Source of the DNA: an uncultured Frankiales bacterium
Lineage (GTDB): Bacteria > Actinomycetota > Actinomycetes > Mycobacteriales > SCTD01
Direction: 5' to 3'
Length of the DNA stretch: 13,620 nt
NCBI GenBank assembly: GCA_946479905.1
Contig: CAMLIA010000120.1
Span: 1 to 13,620 of the forward strand
The notes beneath the pieces were generated by a model that worked only from the letters and a program-made list of their open reading frames with translations, had not been told where the DNA came from and searched no databases. Below, piece by piece: positions 8,115 to 13,620 of this stretch (position 1 is the first letter of the stretch; every line of letters starts with the position of its first letter). The position numbers and the translations under genes were made by a program.

Positions 8115-8232
8115 GGTCTGGGCACGGGGGCCCGACCGGAGGTCTCTCCCACCCTTGGTGGGCCGCGCGACCCGGGAGACGCAGGGGCCTCCGTGCTGGC
8201 GAGTCGCGTGCGACGGGGATACTCCCCTCCGA
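8110..8232 (-). ncRNA. yybP-ykoY (manganese) riboswitch with translational expression platform
   Basis: Read on the minus strand, the terC leader has the family's conserved pieces in order. Stem P1 is CGGAGG (8231-8226) pairing with CCTCCG (8142-8137). It is flanked inside by GGAGTA (8225-8220) on the 5' side and GAGA (8146-8143) on the 3' side, the usual loop-proximal motifs; GCCAGCACGG lies between. This family senses Mn2+ and commonly precedes TerC-type exporters. The 3' strand of P1 extends to CCTCCGGTC, which can instead pair perfectly with GACCGGAGG (8118-8110) holding the terC ribosome site. The inferred logic is that metal-bound P1 frees the site (ON), while without metal the 9-bp hairpin hides it (OFF). 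I recognised the motifs by eye; a covariance-model search was not run. Confidence 0.82.
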
Positions 8233-8240
8233 CGACTCCG

Positions 8241-8246
8241 ACTCTA
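8241..8246 (-). promoter_or_regulatory. Candidate -10 element of terC/riboswitch transcript
   Basis: TAGAGT on the minus strand fits the actinobacterial TAnnnT pattern. A start about 7 nt downstream (near 8234) would fall just before the 5' strand of riboswitch stem P1 (8231), where a riboswitch leader should begin. No convincing -35 is seen. Confidence 0.5.
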
Positions 8247-8260
8247 GGACAGGAACCCGC

Positions 8261-8890
8261 GTGACCCCCGAGCTGCTGGACGTGGCATCCGCCACCAAGG
8301 GCTTCCTGCCCGACGACGAGGCGGCGGCGCTGCACGCTGCCGCCCGCACCGCTGCCCCCGGTCTGTGGCTGGAGGTCGGGACGTACTGCGGGAAGTCGAC
8401 CGTGCACCTGGGGGCGGCGGCCCGCGAGGTCGGCGCCTCGCTCGCCACGCTCGACCACCACCGCGGGTCGGAGGAGAACCAGCCCGGGTGGGAGTGGCAC
8501 GACCCCTCCCTGGTGGACCCGCACACCGGCCGGCTGGAGACGCTGCCGTCGCTGCGCCGCACGCTCTGGGACGCCGGCCTCGACGACGTGGTCACGGTCC
8601 TCGTCGGCAGCACCCAGCAGGTGGCGCGCTGGTGGACCTCGCCGCTCACGTTCCTGTTCCTCGACGGCAACCACACCGAGGAGGTGGCGCAGCACGACTA
8701 CGCCGCCTTCGCCCCCCACGTCGTGCCGGGCGGGCTCACGGCCGTCCACGACGTGTTCGAGAACCCCGAGGACGGCGGCCGGCCGCCGTGGAACGTCGTG
8801 CGCCGCGCCATCGACACCGGCGCGTACGAGCAGGTCTCGGTCACCGGCTCCTTGCGCGTGCTCCGGCGCCTGGACGCCCCCGTCACCTGA
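8261..8890 (+). CDS. Class I SAM-dependent methyltransferase (Methyltransf_24-like)
   Basis: This 209-residue cytoplasmic protein has a Rossmann-type methyltransferase core. Motif I, which binds S-adenosylmethionine, is LEVGTYCGKST (37-47). An acidic end of strand two is at LDHHRG (64-69), and LFLDGNHT (132-139) and VHDVF (162-166) match the later strands and metal-site-like residues of the Methyltransf_24 / O-methyltransferase group. The substrate is unknown. GTG at 8261 has AGGAA 6 nt upstream. It diverges from the terC leader with only about 29 nt between, so its promoter must overlap the riboswitch DNA. It converges on the GT4 operon with a 12-bp inverted repeat between. No link to either neighbour is evident. 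Confidence 0.83.
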   Translation: MTPELLDVASATKGFLPDDEAAALHAAARTAAPGLWLEVGTYCGKSTVHLGAAAREVGASLATLDHHRGSEENQPGWEWHDPSLVDPHTGRLETLPSLRRTLWDAGLDDVVTVLVGSTQQVARWWTSPLTFLFLDGNHTEEVAQHDYAAFAPHVVPGGLTAVHDVFENPEDGGRPPWNVVRRAIDTGAYEQVSVTGSLRVLRRLDAPVT

Positions 8891-8891
8891 C

Positions 8892-8942
8892 CTTGCGTCC
8901 TCACGCCCAGCGTGGTCCTGGGGGCAGATCTGAGGACGCAAG
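8892..8942. repeat. Perfect 12-bp inverted repeat in a convergent gap (possible bidirectional terminator or dispersed repeat)
   Basis: CTTGCGTCCTCA (8892-8903) and TGAGGACGCAAG (8931-8942) are exact reverse complements with a 27-nt spacer. The repeat fills the gap between the + strand methyltransferase stop (8890) and the minus strand toroid protein stop (8949). The location suits a two-way transcription terminator, but no U-tract follows either arm and the loop is long, so a REP-like dispersed element is also possible. Confidence 0.7.
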
Positions 8943-8948
8943 CGGGTC

Positions 8949-10037
8949 CTAGGTGCGGCGGGCGAGGTCTCCGCAGGGGGCGCCGTCCTGCAGGCAGGTC
9001 TCCGCCGGCAGCAGCACCCCGGTCGGGAGGTCCGCGCCGTCGAAGAGCGCGAGCGTCGGGCCGCCGGCGAGGGCGTCGGCGCACAGCACCATCGCGGCCG
9101 CGGTCCAGGACGACCGCTCGGCCGGCCAGTGCACCTGCTTGTCGAAGACGTAGCCGGTCCAGTAGGAGCCGTCGTCGTACCGGAGGTGCTGGACGTCCTG
9201 GAGCAGCTGCCGGGCCCGGTCCGGGTCGCCGGAGACGAGCAGGGCGAGCGCCAGCTCCGCGGTCTCCGCACCGGTGACCCAGGGCTCGTCGGAGACGCAC
9301 CGGATGCCCAGGCCCGGCACGACGAAGGTGTCCCACTGGTCGTCGAACAGCTGCCGGGCCAGCCGGCCGCGGACGGCCCCGCCGAGGACCGGGTAGTACC
9401 AGTCCATCGAGAACCGGCTCTTGTCCATGAACAGGTCGGGGTGGTGGGCGACGGCGTGCTGCAGCAGGCCGGCGGCGAGCTCCCACTCCGGCTGCTGCTC
9501 GCCGAACAGCTCCGCCAGGGCGATGCCGCAGCGCAGCGACTGGTAGATGCTCGAGGACCCGGTGAGCAGCGCCTCGCGACGGGGCACCGGTCCGTCCTTG
9601 GCCCAGTAGATCTCACCCGTGGGGGCCTGCATGTCGCAGACCAGGTCCAGGGCGCGCCGGATGTGCGGCCACATCTGCTCGGGCAGTGCGCGGTCGCCCG
9701 TCACCTGCAGCCACTGCCACGTGCCGACGGCGACGTAGGCGCACTGGTTGACGTCCACCATCGGGTCGAGGACGTCGAGCTGGTCGTAGGAGGTCGCCCA
9801 CGAGCCGTCCACGGCCTGGGTGCGCCGCAGCCAGGCGTAGGCCCGCTTCGCCTCGTCGAGGCGACCACCGAGCGTGAGCACCATCGCGCACTCGACGTGG
9901 TCCCAGGCGTCGGTGTGACCGTCCGGCCAGGGCAGCGAACCGCACGGCTGCTGGGCGGCAGCGATCGCGTCGACGGTCTGCTGCAGCTGCTCCCGGCTCA
10001 GGACCCCCGGGAGCCCACGCAGCTCAGGCCGCCGCAC
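8949..10037 (-). CDS. Alpha/alpha-toroid protein of the prenyltransferase / squalene-cyclase-like superfamily (function unknown)
   Basis: This 362-residue protein has no signal peptide or membrane span. It shows several spaced repeats of the QW/PFTB sort: AQQPCGSLPW (28-37), TQAVDGSW (73-80), QAPTGEIYW (137-145) and DDGSYWTGYV (288-297). These indicate an alpha/alpha barrel like those of prenyltransferases, terpene cyclases and some glycosidases. The DxDD acid motif of squalene-hopene cyclase is not seen, so cyclase activity should not be assumed. A conserved-looking DAWDHVECAM (43-52) and DVNQCAYVAVGTWQWL (95-110) could line the cavity. The GTG start at 10037 overlaps the methyltransferase by 14 nt, making it the third gene of the GT4 operon. 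A glycan- or lipid-modifying role beside GT4 and a methyltransferase is inference. Confidence 0.75.
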   Translation of the reverse strand: MRRPELRGLPGVLSREQLQQTVDAIAAAQQPCGSLPWPDGHTDAWDHVECAMVLTLGGRLDEAKRAYAWLRRTQAVDGSWATSYDQLDVLDPMVDVNQCAYVAVGTWQWLQVTGDRALPEQMWPHIRRALDLVCDMQAPTGEIYWAKDGPVPRREALLTGSSSIYQSLRCGIALAELFGEQQPEWELAAGLLQHAVAHHPDLFMDKSRFSMDWYYPVLGGAVRGRLARQLFDDQWDTFVVPGLGIRCVSDEPWVTGAETAELALALLVSGDPDRARQLLQDVQHLRYDDGSYWTGYVFDKQVHWPAERSSWTAAAMVLCADALAGGPTLALFDGADLPTGVLLPAETCLQDGAPCGDLARRT

Positions 10038-10761
10038 GCGAGGCCTCCTCGAGCGGCTTGCGGAGGTAGATGACGAAGGACTTGCCCACGAGCGGCTGCA
10101 GCACCTTCTCCGCGAGCCGGGTCGCGAGCGGCTGCTTGACCATGTCCCAGACCAGCAGCTGGTGGTAGGCCCGCACGAGCGGGTGGCGGTCGTTCTTGAC
10201 GCCGACGGCGCACTTCAGCCACCAGTACGGCGAGTGCAGCCCGTGCGCGTGGTGCTGGCCCTGGTAGGTCAGGCCCTGCTTCTCCAACTTGGAGCGCAGC
10301 TCGGAGCCCTTGTAGATGCGGATGTGGCCGCCAGGCTCGTTGTGGTAGTCGTCGGACAGCGCCCAGTTGACCTTCTCGGGCAGCCAGCGCGGGACGGTGA
10401 CCGCGATCAGGCCGCCCGGCTTGAGCACGCGGTAGAGCTCCGACATCGCGAGCTCGTCCTCCGACAGGTGCTCCATGATCTCGGCCGCGATGATCCGGTC
10501 GAAGGACGCGTCCTCGAAGGGCAGCTGGTACGCCGACCCGTTGACGGTGACGGCGGACGCCTCCTTCGGCGCCTCGTCCGCGAGATGGATCGCGGCGAAC
10601 ATGCTCCGCACCTCGACGAGGTCCTTGAAGGACAGGTCGAAGGCGACCACGTCGGCGCCCCGCTTGTAGAGGGAGAAGGCGTGCCGGCCGCCGCCGCAGC
10701 CCATGTCGAGCACGCGATCACCGGGGCCGACGGGGAACTGGTCGAAGTCGACGGTCAGCAT
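10024..10761 (-). CDS. Class I SAM-dependent methyltransferase (Methyltransf_11-like)
   Basis: This 245-residue methyltransferase has motif I LDMGCGGGRHAF (18-29), FDLS at strand two (41-44), LPFEDASFDRIIAAEIMEHL (80-99) covering motif II, and LKPGGLIAVTVPR (113-125) as motif III. It binds S-adenosylmethionine; the acceptor is not known, though its operon mates suggest a sugar or glycolipid. The C-terminal third (GLHSPYWWLKC, 174-184, onward) is extra to the core and probably forms the substrate cap. The ATG at 10761 shares one base with the GT4 stop (TGATG), and the toroid gene starts inside its last codons, so all three are tightly coupled. Frame and start are firm. Confidence 0.88.
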   Translation of the reverse strand: MLTVDFDQFPVGPGDRVLDMGCGGGRHAFSLYKRGADVVAFDLSFKDLVEVRSMFAAIHLADEAPKEASAVTVNGSAYQLPFEDASFDRIIAAEIMEHLSEDELAMSELYRVLKPGGLIAVTVPRWLPEKVNWALSDDYHNEPGGHIRIYKGSELRSKLEKQGLTYQGQHHAHGLHSPYWWLKCAVGVKNDRHPLVRAYHQLLVWDMVKQPLATRLAEKVLQPLVGKSFVIYLRKPLEEASRAAA

Positions 10762-12041
10762 CAGTCCTCCTCGAAGGGGTGGGGGACGGTCTCGCCGAGG
10801 TAGTCGCGGTACCACTGCGCGGTCTGCCGGGCGACGGACGGCCAGGTGTAGCGCTTCATGACGCGGTCGCGGCCCCGCTGCCCGAGCTCGGCGGCGTACG
10901 CCGGGTCGTCGATGACCCTCTTGAGCGCCTGGGCGAGCGCCTCGGTGTCGCCGGGCGGCACGGTGAGGGCCGCGTCGCCGACGACCTCGGGCAGCGCACC
11001 CGCGGTGGTGCACACGAGCGGGGTGGCGCAGCTCATCAGCTCGATCGCCGGGAGGCTGAACCCCTCGTAGAGGGACGGCACCACACCGACGTTGGCCGAG
11101 CCGAACATCTCGACGAGCTCGTGCTCCGGGAGCCCCGTCACGAACCGGACGGTGTCCTCGAGCCCGAGCCGCTTGATGGTCTGGTCCGCCGCCCCACCCG
11201 GGTTGGCGCGACCGACGATGACGACCTCGATGTCGCGCTCGGTGCGCAGCTTCGCCGCGGCCTCGAGCAGCGGCACGATGCCCTTGAGCGGGTGGTCGGC
11301 GGAGGCGGTCGCGACGATCCGCCCGGGGACCCGCGGCAGGCTCGGCGGCACGAAGACCTCGTGCTCGACGCCCACCGGGATGACGCGCATCCTCGCGGCG
11401 TCCACCTCGAAGTCGCGCACGATGTCGACGAAGGAGTTCTCGCTGACGGTCACCAGCGTGGGCATCCGCTGGATGACCCGCTTCTGCATCGCGAGGAAGC
11501 CGTACCACCGGCGCTTGCTGAGCTTCTTGCGCCAGGGGCTCGCCGCCAGGTCGAGCTTCTTGTCCACCGTGATGGGGTGGTGCACGTTGGCGATGATCGG
11601 CATGCCGTCGCGCTGCATGAGCAGCATCCCGTAGCCGAGCGTCTGGTTGTCGTGGATGACGTCCGGGAGCACGTCACGCTTCTTGAGCTCCTGGTAGGCC
11701 CGCAGGCTGAACGTCAGCGGCTCCGGGAAGCCGGCGGTGCACATGATCCCGAACTCGAGGGCGTCGACCCAGGTGCGGAACTCGCTCGGCCACGGCACCC
11801 GGAACGGGTCGGGGTCGCGGTAGAGGTCGAGGCTCGGCAGGTGGGTCAGCCGCACCCCCTCGTCCAGCAGCGGGTACGGCGGGCCGCTGAGGACCTCGAC
11901 GTCGTGGCCGAGGTTCGCCAGCTCGCGCGAGAGGTGGCGCACGTAGACGCCCTGCCCGCCGCAGTGCGGCTTGCTGCGGTAGCTCAGCAGCGCGATGCGG
12001 AGGGGCCGCCCGCCATCAGCGGCCACACGGGTGTCCGGCAC
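10761..12041 (-). CDS. GT4-family glycosyltransferase (GT-B fold)
   Basis: This retaining glycosyltransferase of about 426 residues should transfer a sugar from a nucleotide donor, in the cytoplasm or at the membrane face. It has an N-terminal GT-B half with the glycine loop CGGQGVYVRHL (about 27-37) and a C-terminal GT4 donor half with the E-x7-E type motif EGFSLPAIE (about 326-334) and CTTAGALPEVVGD after it. I chose GTG at 12041 because AGGAG lies 5 nt before it. The in-frame GTG at 12047 would sit directly on AGGA with no spacing, but remains possible. It is first of a coupled operon with a methyltransferase and a toroid protein. Upstream are Crp-like and KstR-like sites. Donor and acceptor are unknown. 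Confidence 0.9.
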   Translation of the reverse strand: MPDTRVAADGGRPLRIALLSYRSKPHCGGQGVYVRHLSRELANLGHDVEVLSGPPYPLLDEGVRLTHLPSLDLYRDPDPFRVPWPSEFRTWVDALEFGIMCTAGFPEPLTFSLRAYQELKKRDVLPDVIHDNQTLGYGMLLMQRDGMPIIANVHHPITVDKKLDLAASPWRKKLSKRRWYGFLAMQKRVIQRMPTLVTVSENSFVDIVRDFEVDAARMRVIPVGVEHEVFVPPSLPRVPGRIVATASADHPLKGIVPLLEAAAKLRTERDIEVVIVGRANPGGAADQTIKRLGLEDTVRFVTGLPEHELVEMFGSANVGVVPSLYEGFSLPAIELMSCATPLVCTTAGALPEVVGDAALTVPPGDTEALAQALKRVIDDPAYAAELGQRGRDRVMKRYTWPSVARQTAQWYRDYLGETVPHPFEED

Positions 12042-12061
12042 CGGCACTCCTGTCAGGAAAC

Positions 12062-12075
12062 TGGAACGTGTTCTC
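12062..12075. promoter_or_regulatory. Candidate KstR-like (TetR-family) operator before the GT4 operon
   Basis: TGGAACGTGTTCTC holds the inverted repeat GAAC-N2-GTTC and fits the mycobacterial KstR consensus TnnAACnnGTTnnA at all but one outer position. It lies about 20 nt before the GT4 start and downstream of the inferred -10, where a bound repressor would block elongation or the promoter. KstR governs sterol and lipid genes in mycobacteria; transfer of that meaning here is inference. Confidence 0.45.
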
Positions 12076-12095
12076 GTCGCCGAGAAGGAGAGTCC

Positions 12096-12101
12096 AGCCT
12101 A
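12096..12101 (-). promoter_or_regulatory. Candidate -10 element of the GT4 operon
   Basis: TAGGCT on the minus strand fits TAnnnT. It would put the transcription start near 12089, giving a leader of about 48 nt. A poor -35 (TTACCG, 12118-12113... read from the minus strand of the GGTAA arm) may lie about 18 nt upstream. The Crp-like box would be centred near -43 from this start. Confidence 0.4.
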
Positions 12102-12112
12102 CAGACAGGGTG

Positions 12113-12125
12113 TTACCGGCGGTAA
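12113..12125. repeat. Small inverted repeat TTACC-GGC-GGTAA upstream of the GT4 operon
   Basis: Exact 5-bp arms around a 3-nt centre lie between the Crp-like box and the candidate -10. This could be a regulator half-site pair or overlap a -35 region. It is short, so chance is possible. Confidence 0.35.
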
Positions 12126-12139
12126 GTGACCCGGATCAC
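12126..12139. promoter_or_regulatory. Candidate Crp/FNR-type box
   Basis: GTGACCCGGATCAC has the GTGA-N6-TCAC symmetry bound by Crp-type regulators; extended by one base it matches TGTGA-N6-TCACA at nine of ten outer positions. It overlaps the stop codon of the YiaA-like gene and lies about 43 nt before the inferred GT4 operon start, a distance typical of activation next to RNA polymerase. The binding protein is not in this window. Confidence 0.5.
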
Positions 12140-12456
12140 AGTGCTTTGTACGGGTCGTGCTCCACCATCAGCTTCTCGCGGCGGGCCTCGTCGATCCGGC
12201 TGACGAAGCTCTTCTGCTCCTGGGCGTCGCGGACCACCTTGGCCAGCGTGAAGCAGCTGCTGATGGTGAACAGCGTGCCGAGGACGAGGAAGCCGCGCTG
12301 CCAGCGGTCGACCGGCAGGTAGAGGATCCCGACGGTCATGAAGCCGAGCGACAGCGCGAACGCGATCGCGGCCTGCGCCTGGAAGGCGACCGTCGTGTGC
12401 GACGGCGGCGCCGGGACGGGGTTGGGAAGGACAGGGAGCGAGGTCGTCGTGGTCAT
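12136..12456 (-). CDS. YiaA/YiaB-like two-helix inner membrane protein
   Basis: This 106-residue protein has a Pro/Thr-rich N-terminal tail (1-22), two membrane helices (about 26-46 and 53-72) joined by the short loop VDRWQRG (49-55), and a charged C-terminal tail (73-106). The segment from FQAQAAIAFALSLGF to LAKVVRD matches the YiaA/YiaB two-helix domain, whose function is unknown. The ATG at 12456 has GGAG only 2 nt before it, so the ribosome site is poor and a leaderless message is possible. It is divergent from the acyltransferase-3 gene. It lies 94 nt upstream of the GT4 gene on the same strand, but that gap has its own promoter-like elements. Confidence 0.82.
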   Translation of the reverse strand: MTTTTSLPVLPNPVPAPPSHTTVAFQAQAAIAFALSLGFMTVGILYLPVDRWQRGFLVLGTLFTISSCFTLAKVVRDAQEQKSFVSRIDEARREKLMVEHDPYKAL

Positions 12457-12500
12457 GGCTCCAGGCTGGCGCGTCGCACGCCGCGCGTCCTGAGTAGTCC

Positions 12501-12506
12501 TACGGT
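12501..12506 (+). promoter_or_regulatory. Candidate -10 element of a leaderless acyltransferase-3 transcript
   Basis: TACGGT fits TAnnnT and ends 7 nt before the GTG at 12513, so transcription would begin at or next to the start codon. No ribosome site is present, which agrees with leaderless translation. No clear -35 is seen. Confidence 0.5.
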
Positions 12507-12512
12507 GTCCCG

Positions 12513-13547
12513 GTGCAGCAGCCGCCCGCGGGCTACCGGCCCGAGCTGGACGGCGTCCGGGCCCTCGCCGTCCTGGCGGTCATGGGGTTCCACCTGACGT
12601 TCGCCGTCCCTGCGCTGCGGCACGCGTTCCGTGGCGGCTTCCTCGGCGTCGACGTGTTCTTCGTGCTCTCCGGGATGCTCATCACGCAGGTGCTCGTCGC
12701 CGGCCACCTCCGCGGCGGGGTGTCACTGCCCGCGTTCGGCGTCCGGCGGGCCCGCCGGCTGCTCCCCGCCCTGGCCGCGGTCGTCGCGGTGGTCGTCGTC
12801 GAGCGGCAGGTGGTGTACGGCGAGGGCAAGGCCATCCTCAAGGGGCTCGCGGCGATCGCCGGTTACGTCACGGTCGGTCGGCACAGCTGGCCGTTCGGCC
12901 CGGCGCTCGGGCACGTCTGGTCGCTCGTCGTGGAGTGGGAGTTCTACCTGCTCTGGCCGGTGCTGCTGGTGCTCGCGCTGCGGCGGGGCTGGGCGCCTGA
13001 GCGGCTCGCCGGACCGGTGCTCGCGCTCGCGGGCGCCCTGTTCGTGGTCCGTGGTGTCGTGTTCAGCCAGGACGGCGGCGACTGGGTGCTGAGCTACCAC
13101 AGCGCGTGGCTGCGGTTCGACGAGCTGCTGCTGGGCGCCGCCGTGGGGCTGGCCGGCCACCGGGTCCCGGTGCCCGCGGCGGTGCGGACCGCCGGCCTCG
13201 CCGTGCTGCTGGTCGTCGTGACCCGTGCCGACTACCCCGACAGCTGGCTCTACCAGGGCGGCATGGCGCTCGTGGCGTGCGCCGCGGCGGTGCTGGTGCA
13301 GCCGCGCACGACGCCGTGGGCCGGCGACCGGGTGCTCGGCAGCGCGCCGCTGGTCTGGGTCGGCCGGCTGTCGTACTCGCTCTACCTCTGGAGCGTCCCG
13401 GTCATCGCCCAGGTCGGGCGGGAGGGCGCGGACTGGCCGCGCGCCGCGGTCCTGCTGGTCGCGGTCGGGCTGTCCTTCGCCGCGGCCGCCGCGTCGTACT
13501 GGCTCGTCGAGGCGCGCTTCCGCGCCCCCTCCCGCATCCCCCGGTGA
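12513..13547 (+). CDS. Acyltransferase-3 family integral membrane protein (OafA/YrhL-like)
   Basis: This 344-residue protein with about ten membrane helices belongs to the family that acylates sugars, glycans or antibiotics across the membrane. Hallmarks are RPELDGVRALAVLAVMGFH (9-27) with the catalytic-type His at 27, GGFLGVDVFFVLSGMLIT (41-58), WSLVVEWEFYLLWP, and GRLSYSLYLWSVPV near the C terminus. The last motif, SYWLVEARFR, matches the usual SYxLVExPF ending. There is no SGNH domain, so this is the short, membrane-only form. The GTG at 13 nt before the family motif is the natural start and appears leaderless. The acceptor is unknown; acylation of the GT4 operon's glycan is possible but only by proximity. 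It converges on the right-edge gene with a 9-nt gap. Confidence 0.9.
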   Translation: MQQPPAGYRPELDGVRALAVLAVMGFHLTFAVPALRHAFRGGFLGVDVFFVLSGMLITQVLVAGHLRGGVSLPAFGVRRARRLLPALAAVVAVVVVERQVVYGEGKAILKGLAAIAGYVTVGRHSWPFGPALGHVWSLVVEWEFYLLWPVLLVLALRRGWAPERLAGPVLALAGALFVVRGVVFSQDGGDWVLSYHSAWLRFDELLLGAAVGLAGHRVPVPAAVRTAGLAVLLVVVTRADYPDSWLYQGGMALVACAAAVLVQPRTTPWAGDRVLGSAPLVWVGRLSYSLYLWSVPVIAQVGREGADWPRAAVLLVAVGLSFAAAAASYWLVEARFRAPSRIPR

Positions 13548-13556
13548 GCAGGGCGC

Positions 13557-13620
13557 TCAGCGGATGCCGGCGGCGTCCATGCCGCGAAGCTCCTTCTTCA
13601 GCTCGTTGACCTCGTCGCGG
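13557..13620 (-). CDS. C-terminal tail of an unidentified protein, cut by window edge
   Basis: The last 20 residues of a minus-strand frame are visible, reading RDEVNELKKELRGMDAAGIR then TGA (13559-13557). The run of charged residues with hydrophobic ones at V-L-L spacing suggests a coiled coil. The family cannot be named from this fragment. It faces the acyltransferase-3 stop at a distance of 9 nt with no terminator between. Confidence 0.55.
   Translation of the reverse strand, partial: RDEVNELKKELRGMDAAGIR

Noticed and set aside
8949..10037. Squalene-hopene cyclase
   Set aside because: QW-type repeats are present but the length is about half of that family and the DxDD catalytic motif is missing.
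10762..11508. N-terminal extension of the methyltransferase reading through the GT4 gene
   Set aside because: Extension is an Arg/Ala-rich shadow of the GT4 gene; the ATG at 10761 sits right at motif-proximal sequence and overlaps the GT4 stop as TGATG.
1..13620. CRISPR array, prophage, transposon, defence system or biosynthetic gene cluster
   Set aside because: No direct repeat-spacer pattern, integrase, transposase, nuclease or modular synthase motifs were found on either strand.

Overview
The window is high-GC (visibly about 70% or more), gene-dense DNA. It has GTG starts, 4-nt GTGA overlaps and families typical of Actinomycetota: tandem WS/DGAT acyltransferases, an actinobacterial-type phosphoketolase with acetate kinase, a TerC protein behind a riboswitch, and a GT4/methyltransferase/toroid cluster. 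I infer a free-living actinobacterium, perhaps near Geodermatophilales or Nocardioidaceae, but the genus cannot be fixed from sequence alone. No RNA genes for translation, insertion sequences, integrases, CRISPR arrays or phage genes were seen, so this looks like ordinary chromosome.

Left part (1-3694, + strand): two WS/DGAT-family acyltransferases, the first cut by the window edge, overlap by 4 nt. They probably make storage triacylglycerol or wax ester. After 68 nt comes a flavodoxin-domain protein whose upstream gap holds a near-palindrome (2751-2766) like the DosR/DevR dormancy box of actinobacteria. A small CopD-like membrane protein is coupled to it by a GTGA overlap.

Central part (3691-8232, - strand): terC, a phosphoketolase gene (xfp) and acetate kinase (ackA) lie in the same direction. 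Phosphoketolase makes acetyl phosphate from xylulose-5-P or fructose-6-P, and acetate kinase turns it into ATP and acetate, an oxygen-independent route to ATP. terC has a leader that I read as a yybP-ykoY manganese riboswitch. A 9-bp hairpin that would hide its Shine-Dalgarno sequence competes directly with stem P1. Storage-lipid synthesis, phosphoketolase fermentation and a possible DosR box together suggest a low-oxygen or resting-state theme for the left half. That is inference.

Right part: a class I methyltransferase (+ strand) diverges from terC. It converges on a three-gene minus-strand operon of GT4 glycosyltransferase, SAM methyltransferase and an alpha/alpha-toroid protein (often labelled prenyltransferase). 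The two are separated by a perfect 12-bp inverted repeat. The operon promoter region carries a Crp-like box and a KstR-like operator, and its product is not known to me. Beyond it are a YiaA/YiaB two-helix membrane protein, a divergent and probably leaderless acyltransferase-3 membrane protein, and the C-terminal tail of an unidentified coiled-coil-like protein running off the right edge.
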